The translations under genes were made by a program, and so were the position numbers. 64,000 nucleotides of DNA from Salvia splendens (taxonomy: Eukaryota; Streptophyta; Magnoliopsida; Lamiales; Lamiaceae). Where the stretch lies: assembly GCF_004379255.2 (NCBI RefSeq), contig NC_056046.1, forward strand, positions 1,922,001 to 1,986,000, written 5' to 3'. The number at the start of each line of letters is the position of its first letter. The stretch's first letter is position 1. Shown here piece after piece: positions 55,101-64,000 of the stretch. A model generated the notes under the pieces. It saw nothing but the letters and a program-made list of their open reading frames with translations. It was not told the DNA's origin and ran no database searches.

Positions 55101-56192
55101 CATTCCAAGAGATATTAAATTTCTCTTGATTTGAGGAATGAATCTGACTTCTGTGAGAGTCTTCATACTCCCATCCTTCATCCTCAATCTGATGTTCCCA
55201 ATGCCCTTGACATTGCACACTTGATCATTTCCTAGCATCACTGATCCTTCCCAAGCTGATAATTCTTGGAACCAAGATTTGTGTGAGCAAATGTGGAAGG
55301 AGCACCCTGAATCCATGATCCAGCATTCTTCAATCTTGGCCCCTGAGTGGATATTCAAAGCTTCATTATCTTCAACATCCTGAGCCAGATCAGCAGTCTC
55401 TATGTTCCCAGCCTTTTCTTGCTCTTGTTTCCTCTTCCAAGCAAAACAATGCTTCTTTAAATGGCCCGGTTTCTTACAGTAGTGACAGCTTCTCTTCTCC
55501 TTCCATACTCCACCTTCTTCCTTCTTCTGGAACTTCTTCTTGGAACCCCTTTTATTCTGATTATTTTTCACATGCAGACTCTCAGCTACTGGATCAGTTT
55601 GTTTGTTATTAGCCTTCTGCGATTCCTTCATCTTCAATGCAGAATGAATCTCTTCATAGGTGACCTTGGTTTCTCTTCCAAGAAGCACTGCATCCTTGAA
55701 GTGCTCATAACTTTTAGGCAGGGAATTGAGCAACATCAATGCCTTATCCTCATCTTTAATGACCTCATCGATATTCTCAAGATCATCTATGCATTTCCCA
55801 AACTCCTCGAGCTGTTCAGAAATGCTCTTCCCATCTGAAAACTTGAAAGCAAGAAGCCTTTGCTTCAAATGTAACCGGTTCGCCAGAGACTTGGTCATGT
55901 ACAATGACTCAAGTTTCCCCCATACTCCTGCAGCCGTCTCCTCCTTGGAAACTTCCCTTAGCACCCTGTCCGTGAGGTTCAAGATCAGGGTGCTATAAGC
56001 CTTATACTGCATATCTTGAAGCCTTTGCTTCTCCTTTTCATCAGCATCAGGTTTGCCTTCTTTAGCGTCACCTTCATTCTTCAAGATATCCCATAGGCCT
56101 TGCTGCATCAAGATGGCCTTCATCTTCAGCCTCCACAGCCCAAAATCGTTTCTCCCGGTGAACTTTTCCACCTCGAACTTGGCTGTAGACAT
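52194..56192 (-). CDS. Copia Gag-Pol polyprotein 4 (intact, 1332 aa)
   Basis: This is an uninterrupted Copia polyprotein closely matching that of Copia 3. It has Gag, zinc knuckle CHYCKKPGHLKKHC (about 235-248), protease DSGCSFHIC, integrase (RTDNGMEFLS, PQQNGLAERMNRT), reverse transcriptase (YVDD at about 1006-1009) and RNase H (ALSTTEAEYISL). With matching LTRs and target duplications it is a candidate for a recently active, autonomous copy. The region just after integrase (SSQHTQNTGEQESPVQQ) differs most from Copia 3. Confidence 0.95.
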   Translation of the reverse strand: MSTAKFEVEKFTGRNDFGLWRLKMKAILMQQGLWDILKNEGDAKEGKPDADEKEKQRLQDMQYKAYSTLILNLTDRVLREVSKEETAAGVWGKLESLYMTKSLANRLHLKQRLLAFKFSDGKSISEQLEEFGKCIDDLENIDEVIKDEDKALMLLNSLPKSYEHFKDAVLLGRETKVTYEEIHSALKMKESQKANNKQTDPVAESLHVKNNQNKRGSKKKFQKKEEGGVWKEKRSCHYCKKPGHLKKHCFAWKRKQEQEKAGNIETADLAQDVEDNEALNIHSGAKIEECWIMDSGCSFHICSHKSWFQELSAWEGSVMLGNDQVCNVKGIGNIRLRMKDGSMKTLTEVRFIPQIKRNLISLGMLESKGCRFNSGDGILTVTKGTRIVMEAQRKNSLYYLLGETVVDAVNLAQTEDLHLWHARLGHVGEKGIRELAKQGVMKLSASDSLKKCESCILGKAKKLPFSGGKHTSSAPFVYAHSDLWGPSQTESIGGGKYFISIIDDYSRKVWIYILREKSQAFEKFREWHARYENEKGSVLKYLRTDNGMEFLSAEFDSFCKVKGIRRHRTVPRNPQQNGLAERMNRTLLERVRCMLFYSGMPKRFWAEAVSTAANLINKCPSSAISNETPDQRWYGSLGDYSALKVFGCAAYAHIKQSKLEPRAKKCVLLGYQDGVKGYRLWNLDREGRNIIVSRDVTFNEEEMPFKDDGKPSGGGSSSEMQNLEFGGESAGTDTDEDVVITGNQEEGGATSSQHTQNTGEQESPVQQAAAAQRARRNPRRNAGLPSRFSDYDMSFFALCVAEVLMFSEPSTYEEAMSCKESQKWIKAMEEEIESLLKNGTWILVTDPGTQKLISCKWLFKKKVEVGEVESIRFKARLVARGFTQVEGIDYTEVFSPVVKHTSIRILLAMTAHFNWELHQLDVKTAFLHGDLEETIYMMQPKGFEKPGEEKKVCLLKKSLYGLKQSSRQWNKKFHEQMELMAFERSSFDSCVYVKRSGNLILAYLLLYVDDILLAGSSKSELLSVKEELKQRFDMKDLGEAKRILGMDIVRNRKKKELKLVQADYIRKVVEKYQVRSEKSVSTPLASCFKLSKEQMPKTAEDREEMSRIPYANIVGSVMYLMICTRPDVAHAISVASRYMADPGRDHWAALKWILKYLKGSVMVGLKFGGGVWSEEREVLEGFCDSDYAANLDNRKSQSGYIFTLYGTAISWKSNLQSVVALSTTEAEYISLTEAAKEGKWLQGILEDLGMKLGAVKINCDSNSAICLAKHQMFHERSKHIDVRRHFIRDEIQSGKINVVKVPTEENASDMLTKSLPTSKFKHCLKLVEIVEC

Positions 56193-56315
56193 TTCTCAAA
56201 ACGAGCGGTGGGCAATCGCCAAGATCAGCTTATACAACGGAACCTCTAGACACGAACTCACCCAGAAACCAATCAATCGGCAAATCGTGGAAGTCTTCCC
56301 ACAGACGGCGCCACT

Positions 56316-56917
56316 TGTTGGGTCGTGATACCGCCGATCTCACACACGCACGAACGAGGAAATAAAGCACGCAAACGATATAACGTGGTTCGGTGATAAT
56401 CCACCTACGTCCACGGAGAAGATGACCGGAATCTTATTGATGGAACTCTCAATACAAGAACTTCACACTCACAATCTATCACTCTAAGCAAACGCTAGCT
56501 AGTGCAAGAATTCTCTTCTAATTGTGTGTGTAATCTGTGTTCTGCGTCTCTCACTACTGAGCTCTATCGAGCTATTTATACAAGATGCAATCAAGAAATA
56601 AAATCCAACTAACTCTATTTCCCAAAGTTAGTTATAACCGCTGCTCGGCTAAAACCGAACTGCCATTCTTGGTTAGCAACCGAACTGCATTTCTCGGCTA
56701 TCAACCGAACTGCCATTTTTGGTTAGCAACCGAACTGCATTTCTCGGCTATCAACCGAACTGCCTTTCTCGGTTATCTTAAAAGCCGAGCTTTATTTCTT
56801 GATCTCTTCTCGGAGCTGCCGAGGCTCCACCACTCGATCACAACCGGACTCAAAGCCGAGCTTCATTTCCGAGCTCAGAAGCCGAGCTCCAGTAGTTTGC
56901 ATGGACACACTTTCACA
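56316..56917 (-). repeat. 5' LTR of Copia 4
   Basis: This LTR is 602 bp and identical by eye to the left LTR. Its TATAAATA promoter box lies at about 56573-56580 on the minus strand. Confidence 0.92.
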
Positions 56918-58937
56918 CTCAGTTTCAGCAATAGTGGGCTTTTTTTTCAATCATCACATCACCAATATTTTCTCTCTCTTGAAATCTTTTTACAATAATA
57001 AAAGGAGAGAGATATCGTACAAAGCAGAGAGATTCCCTCCTCTTAAAGCAGTCTCCAAAACTGGAAACGGAATTACCACAAAATACACGCAACCAACTAG
57101 GTCACACACACTACAACAATGTCTCTGATGCATTTAGCAAGCGAAAGCGTGCTGATTTTCACCTCTTTCTTCAATACTATAATGACAAAATTCCTTTACT
57201 TTACTTAATCAAGACTGCAACTTTATTATAAAACCATTCAAGATTAATGGATTGGATGCATAATTGTGGTAAATTAAACAAAGCCCTCTTAATTTTGTGG
57301 TAAAAAGTTGAGATCTTTAACATAAACAGATAGCCCTCGTGATTTCTTGGAACTCACTTCTCAAGAGAGAGAGAGAGAGAAGGGGATTTGCATGATCAAT
57401 ATTTGCAGGCAGAGCAATAAAAACATGCAGATCCTATGATCTTGTCTGCTAGCTACTCCGTCCACAGCCCACTAGAGCTATGATACGATGTGGCCACGGG
57501 CTACGGTATGGGCTAAAATAGTCAACCACTGAATTACAGCATCTTTTTTATCCAACGCTTGTTAAGTGAAGATGATACTTCATCATTGATTTTTTTTTAC
57601 TGTACTATTGTTTGAGGGGAAACTACTAAGTTGAATTGTTGATTTTATCTTTTAGATATATATATAGTACTATTTCGCACAATTTAAGTGTGATTTTGTT
57701 TAACAATCTTGCTATTTAATAATGAATAAAATATATTGGTAATGTATTTATGCAAATAAGAATTGCAGCAAGTTTATAATATTTTGTATTTTCTTATTAG
57801 TTTGTCAGCTTTGTCATATTTGTAGCCTCTCTGTAACTGAAAATTGCCATTAAGCTCAAAAATTGAAACATAGTAAAAAATTGTTAGTAGTAAAGAAATG
57901 CAAAAGCAGCTCAAATATGACTATCCGTGCTAATAAAATATTCAAAGACTAATTTCATAATTCACTCTTGCATAAATTTCCGCTTAACTATATTATGAAT
58001 CCGTATCATTCATAATTTCGTTTTTTAAAGAGGATCAACAATGGTTCCTCACCTATCTCTCTATATCATTTATAGTTAGTTCCATAAATTATGCATATTT
58101 AATGGCATTCTATGTTTTATTCTCCGTATCATGCATTATGAGTGCATGTATCATACTCCATATCATATAGTATTTGTGTTATACTCCATATCATATAGTA
58201 TTTGTGTTTAACCAAATTTATGATTGATAGCAATGCATTGGTAATATCAAAAACTATTTTTAGTCCAATATAGGTAGGCTTGTTTGATTATTGTTCCCCT
58301 AAAGTCAAGCTTACTTGCACCCTATTTATACTGTCCACCACATTATAAAAACAACAAAACATTGCCCAAATTTTACTATCTCCCAAGATTCAAGTTCCAT
58401 AGTTTCTAAACTTTCTACTAGTTGTAATAAGGAAGAAAGTCAAGAAACTATTAATTTGCACGTGTGGGTTGTTTAAAATTTCAAATAACTAATTTGTTGA
58501 CCGAAAATTATGTGTTAGTACTACTGTCTACTAAACCATCTATGCCAAATTCAATAACGTGTCACATGTAGATTGAAAATAAGTGTTTCGAAAATACATC
58601 AAATTGTTGAGTATATTCTTACTTGATCTAACTTATAATATCGCTAATTTGAATGAGTTCTATAATAATGACAATTCGATATCTCAAGTTACAATGTATG
58701 ATGAGTATAGTCGTAAAGATGATTATTAAGAATTCTGACAAAATCCTAGATGATTAATAAGAGTAATTTCAGTTTGAATCTTTAATCAACAAAATATTTG
58801 GTTCAATAGTAATGTAGTAAATTTAAAATAATTATAGGATAATATAGTCACTGAAATAAGTCTTAAAAATCTAATTTGAAAAAATAAAAACATTGAAATA
58901 GACAAAATGTAATTTTGAAGACTAGAGCACGTACAAC
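56918..58937. other. Displaced upstream region of the Aux/IAA gene and further intergenic DNA
   Basis: The first few hundred bases (from 56923) are the original upstream DNA of the Aux/IAA gene, now 5.4 kb further away. A (GA)n run lies at about 57365-57380. The rest is AT-rich, with a doubled phrase CTCCATATCATATAGTATTTGTG near 58155-58205. No gene was seen. Confidence 0.45.
57120..57125 (+). promoter_or_regulatory. Candidate auxin response element TGTCTC
   Basis: This is the canonical ARF-binding hexamer. Removing Copia 4 would place it about 460 bp upstream of the Aux/IAA start codon. A hexamer can occur by chance, so this is only a candidate. Confidence 0.3.
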
Positions 58938-59543
58938 TAGGGCTGGAGAAAAATACCGAAATACCGGCCTTATCGTACCGAAAAAATATCGAAAATACCG
59001 AATTTTTGGTATACCGTGACTTTCGGTACGGTATGATACCTTACCGAAAAATTTTGGTAAGGTAACGGTATGAATTTTCAAATACCGCGGTATACCGCTG
59101 CATACCGAAATTCGGTAATACCGTAAATTAAGGTATATACCCTAAACTAAGGTATATACCACAAAAATATAAACACAATTATATATAAAATATATTTTTT
59201 ATATTTTTAAATTATAAAATCTATTGTGAAATATAAATATAATTATGAATAAATTATATTTAATTTTTTTTTAAAATTATAAAATATAAATAATATTCTA
59301 AAAACTCTAATTTTATATTTTAATTGATGTTGAAAGTCAAGTATACCGAACTTCGGTATGGTATACCGAAAATGAGGTACGGTATCGGTATGGAAATTCG
59401 TCATACCGAAAATAAGGTATACCGAAGTTCGGTATACCGAAAACTTTGGTAAGGTAAAGGTATGATTTTTTCGCATACCATATTTACGGTATGGTATACG
59501 GTATGGTGGTTTCGGTAAGGTATACCGTACCTACCCACCCCTA
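58938..59543. mobile_element. Non-autonomous hAT-type element rich in TACCG/CGGTA
   Basis: The ends are TAGGGCTGG and CCACCCCTA, the usual TAGGGGTGGG-type inverted termini of plant hAT elements. An exact 8-bp target duplication CGTACAAC is present (58930-58937 and 59544-59551). The inner arms are made of dozens of TACCG / CGGTA units in both orientations around an AT-rich core (about 59160-59330). No transposase was seen; the short minus-strand ORFs are repeats translated. Confidence 0.88.
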
Positions 59544-59551
59544 CGTACAAC

Positions 59552-59818
59552 CAAGTGTAAAATGACATGTACAATGGTGCATGTTGCAACCGCCGTGTTC
59601 ATATGGGATAAAATTGTAGCCGTTCTCAATATATTTCAAACATATTTTCTTTCAAATTCTACGTTAATTTTCTTCTATTTTTTGGGGGAAAAAAAATTCA
59701 AAATTCAACCGACACATTTAGCTTAAAGCCAATTCAAGTCGATTGTAGTATATTTAAGTGGTTTCGTCTACCACCCAACAGTATATTGTAAGCGAAGGGT
59801 GTCCATTACTATAATTTA
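59552..59818. other. Intergenic DNA
   Basis: Nothing recognised between the hAT-type element and the next MITE. Confidence 0.5.
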
Positions 59819-60363
59819 GAGTAGCCATAGGGAGGACCCGGTTGGTGGATAAGTCACTTTTGTTTGTCCACAAGTCCACAACCATATTTATTTGGACACT
59901 TTTTATTTTTTAATTGCTTGTATATTTTAATTCAATGTGAATAAATGTTATCGGAAATAAAACAAATTGGAAAATGAATTTAAAAAAAATCAAATTTGGA
60001 CCCAAATATTCGTTGTAATTATAGATATGGGAAAATTATATAACAAACATTTTATAAAAACAATATAAAAACACTGACACCGTCTACTCGGTGGCGTCAT
60101 CAGAATCTGCCGCTTGTTCTCCATCTTCCACGCTGCCGTCGTCTCCGCACCATGTTCTCAAAACAATAATATAGAGAGTGAAAAATGGATAGAGTGTGAA
60201 ATTGGGGGTGAAAATGAAGTGCGATTGAGTATTTATTAAAAACAAATGAAAAAAAAATTATTCGAAGTGTCCACCGCTGTGGTCGTCCTCACCAACCGCG
60301 TCCAGGTCGACTAGTCGTCCGCCTCTTGTCAGCGGCCGCCGTGTCCCCCTATTGTGGTTACTC
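59819..60363. mobile_element. PIF/Harbinger-like MITE
   Basis: The left end is GAGTAGCCATAGG. The right end in reverse complement is GAGTAACCACAATAGG. TTA flanks both sides (59816-59818 and 60364-60366), the 3-bp TWA duplication of this superfamily. The right third is GC-rich. No transposase frame. Confidence 0.65.
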
Positions 60364-60366
60364 TTA

Positions 60367-60591
60367 CTCCCTCTCCCGCCAACAATAGAGTCATTTTTCT
60401 ATTTTATGAAGTTTCAAGTTAATTAAGTCATTTTTATTTTTAGCAAAAAATAATTCTTTTTTTTTATTATTATCTTTTCATCTCTCTTACTTTACTCTAT
60501 TTTACTTTTTCTACTGTCCATTTAACACAATATTCATAAACTTCGTGCCGATAAGAAATGCTTCTATTAACCAAGAACGGATGGAAGAGAG
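60367..60591. mobile_element. Degenerate Stowaway-like MITE abutting the previous one
   Basis: The left end is CTCCCTCTCCCGCC after TA (60365-60366, overlapping the TTA of the neighbour). The right end is GAACGGATGGAAGAGAG before TA. The inverted ends are imperfect. Confidence 0.5.
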
Positions 60592-61032
60592 TATAAAACA
60601 ATAAAAATATGTACTGTATAAACTTCATGAATACTCAAACTTTCGTAAATGTGTGGTAGCAGTAAAAGACAAAAATTAATAAGTATAATTGATAATTAGA
60701 GTGTAATTAGTAGTAGAAAGTTAATTACTTGTACAAACAACGTAGACGGATGGCGTAAGCATTGGCACATGTTAGTCTAGCTGCTGGGTTTGGACTAACG
60801 AGGTCGGCTGCCAGTTTGGATACTCAGAGACGCCACCCTATCCTCTCTGGTGGTCCCCCCTCTCTCCGATCTCCACGTGTCTTACACTTTTAATTCAAGG
60901 CCACGTGGAATCACACACGCCGCCGCTATTATTACGAACTGTTCAGGTGCGTTTCTTATGCTACTCGCGGCAGCTGCGTGTGAGGGGCTACGTTGAAAAT
61001 GGACTCTAGTATTTTTCATATTTTACTCTATA
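60592..61032. other. Intergenic DNA with a short GC-rich patch
   Basis: The region 60760-60960 is GC-richer than its surroundings and contains a CCACGTGTCTTACAC box (G-box-like CACGTG at about 60873). It could be a promoter, but no gene start follows in either direction within the window. Confidence 0.35.
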
Positions 61033-61287
61033 CTCTCTCCGTCCACGAAAAATATAGCACATTTGTCATTTTTTTATTATCCACAAAATATATGACACAT
61101 TCAAAAAGGGAAAGTTTCAACAACTTCTTTCTTACTTTTTTTCTATTCTCTGTTACTAATAATATGAACCCCGCATTCCACTAACACTACTTCTCTCTTA
61201 CTATTTTCGCTTCTCTCTTAGTTTATCAATTTTATATTAAAACTCGTGTCATTCACAAAGTTCCATATTTTTCATAGAAGGAGGGAG
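61033..61287. mobile_element. Stowaway-like MITE
   Basis: The left end is CTCTCTCCGTCCACGAAAAA. The right end in reverse complement is CTCCCTCCTTCTATGAAAAA. TA flanks both sides; 255 bp. Confidence 0.8.
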
Positions 61288-61344
61288 TATGATAATTGTA
61301 AATAAAAGAAGTATCATAAATATTTTGGTATGGCTTACAAGATA

Positions 61345-61545
61345 CTCCCTCCGTCCACCATTAGAAGTCCAATTTCTTAGCGCCACGGGTTTTAAGAAAT
61401 GTTAAGAAATTAAAAGTGAGTGGAGTAGGAGTCTCATTTGTATATGTTTTAAATGAAATGTGAGTGGAATGAGTTACTTGAAAGTGAGATCCTATTACCA
61501 TTTATGAAAAAGTGAACCGGGACTCCTATTCACGGACAGAGGGAG
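61345..61545. mobile_element. Stowaway-like MITE, second family
   Basis: The left end is CTCCCTCCGTCCACCATTAG. The right end in reverse complement is CTCCCTCTGTCCGTGAATAG. TA flanks both sides; 201 bp. Confidence 0.82.
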
Positions 61546-62805
61546 TATCATATATTCATAATTAAATTATTTGATTTGTACAAATAACTTAGAGCATTTG
61601 TAACCGACCGAGTAATCGATCGATCGACATCTATTGCATGAGAAACGACGTGCTGCCCAACATGATTAGCGGTCAGATCAGCAGTCAATCCGCATCTATT
61701 GCGACATAAACATTGCGACATAAACTTCTTTCATTCTCTCTCAACTATAAATTTTCTCACTCTACTAATAGAATAAATTCCAATAACAACTCCCCGAACA
61801 CTTGCGAGTCTTCATTCCCTAGAGGCTAAAATAGTTTTCTTAATTCTACTTTTTAGAATTATGCTTTTTAATTAAGATTTTAATCATGGAGAATGGAGTC
61901 ATATGTTCTTCAAACTGATAATTTCCATTTAAGGTAACATTTAATGTTTAACTCTACAGTAAAAAATGAAAATAAAAAGGTTCACAAAAAATTAAGAATA
62001 CGCGAGGCTCACTCGCGGCGACAGTTGGTATCTCCGCGTCACATCACGATTGCATTAAGTTCCAAAATTGGTAATAAAAATGTCTGAAGAGATCTCAGCC
62101 GTTGGAGATAATCGGACGGTGGGTGGTGAAGGAGGGGCGAGTGGGGGGCAGCTCGTGATTTGGGCGTCAAATCAAAAGCGCAATTTGTGAGGTGGCGAGA
62201 GTCGTTGGGCAATGAGTGCGACTTTTACTGTTTTCCGGATTGGAATTCATACACGCCGCACTTAGAAAAGAAATTAAGTCGCTATCTTATCTCACATTCT
62301 TAGCTGGGAAAATTAGTTTTTATAGTAATTTATTTATGCTTTTTACACATTTTTCGGCAATTTATTATGCCCTCACATTTTTTCCAGTAATTATTTTTGG
62401 GATAGTATCACATAGTGATTAGTTTTACTAATTTATAAATCTTCGTCTCGGCTTCTAGACAATTTTAAAATAATTTATTCTCGAATTACGGAACAAATTT
62501 TTATAGTGTGGTTAATCGATCATGCCCCACGTAGTCTTCTTTTAAATGATTACTAATTGTTTCTCTTTTTTGTAAAACTAATCCCTTTATCTTTTTGTTT
62601 CCCAATCACATTATAAATTTCAATTGCCCCGTCGAGTTTGATAAAGACTAAGAAAAAGGGTCTTTATATTCGGAGATATACATATGTCAAACATGTTAAA
62701 GGAGTAGTTGTTAGTTGTTACCTTTAACATTGGTGGGCATGTTTTTTTTTTTTTTACAATTTTAAAATTTATTTTGCTTAATATTTTATCAAGATGTCTA
62801 GCTTA
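61546..62805. other. Intergenic DNA
   Basis: A stretch at about 61590-61740 (GAGCATTTGTAACCGA..., with CATCTATTGC repeated) resembles the left part of a PIF/Harbinger-type element without a clear right end. A 13-base T run lies near 62742. No gene recognised. Confidence 0.4.
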
Positions 62806-63465
62806 AGAGCATCTCCAATAAGCACGGACGTCAAATAGCCATCAAATAGCCTTCACACTGCCACACATCATCAGCACTACAATTCTCCTGCCACATCAGC
62901 TTGCCACATCAACTGGACATCAAATAGCCCTCACATAGCCTTCACACTACCTATCCACATCACTAATAACAATTATATAATTTAATTTACACTTGTATCA
63001 ACATACGGAATTTAATTTACGAGACAAATACAGAAAATTAGAATAATAATATTAAAATTTATAAAGTACATTACTTTTAAAAAAAATACAATAATATAAA
63101 AAAGTACAAAAATTAAAAAAGTACATTAATTTAAAAAAGTAAAACAAAATCACTCATCGCCGCCGTCCTCGTCTCCGTCGTCGCCCAGCGCTTCTTCACT
63201 CATCTACAATTCTCAACGCGCGTATATATAGTGTTTTCGAAAAATAAAATAAAAAAATTTAAATCGACGCCGGTTTGGCGCCGATCCGGGACGCACAATG
63301 GCGCCCGTGAGGATCGGCGTCGGAACCGGCGTCAGCGCGGGAATCGGCATGGCGACGCCGATTTTGACGCCGATTTCGCCCACGCCGGTTCCAATGGTTC
63401 GGCGTCAAACCGGCGTGGGCGAAAAATCGGCGTCGCGGTGGTGACGCCGGTTATTGGAGATGCTC
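62806..63465. mobile_element. PIF/Harbinger-like MITE with GC-rich end
   Basis: AGAGCATCTCCAATA at the left matches TATTGGAGATGCTC at the right in inverted orientation, with TTA on each side (62803-62805 and 63466-63468). The right 350 bp is strongly GC-rich, with palindromic runs of GGCGTC/GACGCC. On the minus strand a 17-codon frame starts at about 63202 (MSEEALGDDGDEDGGDE), possibly a relic of a parent-element ORF. The element limits may be off by one base. Confidence 0.7.
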
Positions 63466-63468
63466 TTA

Positions 63469-64000
63469 GTGGTGAATTTAAGGTACCAACAAACTTTGTT
63501 TAACTAAAGTTACTAGGTTCAAATAAATAGATCATATAATTAATTAAATATTTAGTCCACACTTTCGTGCGACTACACATTATTTGGCTAAATTATCAGT
63601 TGATGATTAACAATTAAATGATTAATTTTCCTTAGTTTCTGTTAAGAGAAAACGATGAAGTTTCCCATAAAAAGATAAAGGTGTTGATAAGATCAAAGGT
63701 TGATGTTTTCTCAAATGATATGATGATTCTTAAATGTTACTAATATAATATAGAACCAAGTATAATAGCATGGTGCATTGCATCTAAAAAGGTTCCCGGC
63801 GATGAGAGTAAATATAAAATAATCAAAAAGTAAAAAGTGTTTTCTCAACTTATTTTATTTTACGGTTATGATTTAGGGGTTTATGAAGTGGGATTAGATT
63901 TGGTTGTGATAATGACTACACATCTTTTAATATTTAAATAGATATATTGACATAGTCTCTTTTCATGCGTACATGACTCATCACAATCGGTTTTATTCGT
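63469..64000. other. Intergenic DNA at the right edge
   Basis: This is AT-rich. No coding exon or element end was recognised. Confidence 0.5.

Larger units (their letters stand above)
51524..56917 (-). mobile_element. Full-length Copia (Tork/Tnt1-like) LTR retrotransposon 4, upstream of the Aux/IAA gene
   Basis: Two 602-bp LTRs (51524-52125 and 56316-56917), identical by eye, are flanked by CTCAG duplications (51519-51523 and 56918-56922). On the minus strand the 5' LTR is followed by AGTGGCGCCGTCTGTGG, and the purine tract AAGGTGGAGATT precedes the 3' LTR. The polyprotein is intact. The element has the same orientation as the Aux/IAA gene, and its 3' LTR is the end nearest that gene. Confidence 0.95.

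Noticed and set aside
51793..56998. ORFs of 135-175 codons starting MQSRNKIQLT in and beyond both LTRs of Copia 4
   Set aside because: They are chance frames on the strand opposite to the element, repeated because the LTRs are repeated. They follow the CCGAAC arrays, not a protein pattern.
58863..59589. Minus-strand ORFs full of Tyr-Arg-Thr in the TACCG region, or a satellite array
   Set aside because: The exact 8-bp duplication and TAGGG(C/G)TGG ends show a hAT-type element. The ORFs are the repeat in translation.
63231..63503. 90-codon Arg/Gly/Asp-rich plus-strand ORF
   Set aside because: It consists of the GC-rich palindromic part of a MITE and crosses the element end.
1..64000. CRISPR arrays, bacterial operons, tRNA or rRNA genes
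   Set aside because: None was seen. The regular repeats present are LTR arrays and tandem duplications, and the coding style is plant nuclear.

Overview
This window is nuclear DNA from a flowering plant, most likely a eudicot. The evidence is a poly(A) polymerase gene split by GT-AG introns, an Aux/IAA auxin-response gene with the usual four-exon plan, an NLR resistance-gene relic, Tnt1/Tork-like Copia retrotransposons and several plant MITE families. I cannot name the species from sequence alone. No prokaryotic signature, CRISPR array or tRNA/rRNA gene was seen.

Left part (1-13692). A gene for an acidic, two-pass membrane protein runs off the left edge on the minus strand. Two broken copies of its 5' half follow, one on each strand, so the order is minus, plus, minus. 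Their upstream DNA is also shared, giving large inverted arms at 2793-4690 and 9221-11036. The right arm is split by a young non-autonomous LTR element (6666-9220) that carries one 576-codon ORF and no pol.

Middle (13693-38455). Three full-length Copia elements lie here: minus strand 13693-19055, plus strand 22601-27906 and plus strand 33064-38455. Between the first two sits a non-autonomous LTR element (19899-21910) whose ORF appears to contain a captured piece of a host KRI1-like ribosome-biogenesis gene. Downstream are two tandem TRIM-like elements (28935-29921) and a truncated NLR pseudogene (about 29945-31540).

Right part (38456-64000). A three-exon fragment of a SnRK1/SNF1-related kinase gene (40703-41191) precedes an apparently functional nuclear poly(A) polymerase gene (42827 to about 48307, plus strand). 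An Aux/IAA repressor gene of the IAA26/IAA18 type follows on the minus strand (49500-51262). A fourth intact Copia element (51524-56917) is inserted 261 bp upstream of its start codon in the same orientation, so its 3' LTR promoter points into the gene. The last 7 kb is intergenic DNA packed with MITEs, including a hAT-type element with an exact 8-bp target duplication.

The genes do not form one pathway. The region is a gene-poor, retrotransposon-rich segment. Its main interest is how mobile elements and rearrangement have copied, captured and re-regulated host genes. Splice sites were placed by eye from consensus, frame continuity and known family protein layout, and no database search was run.
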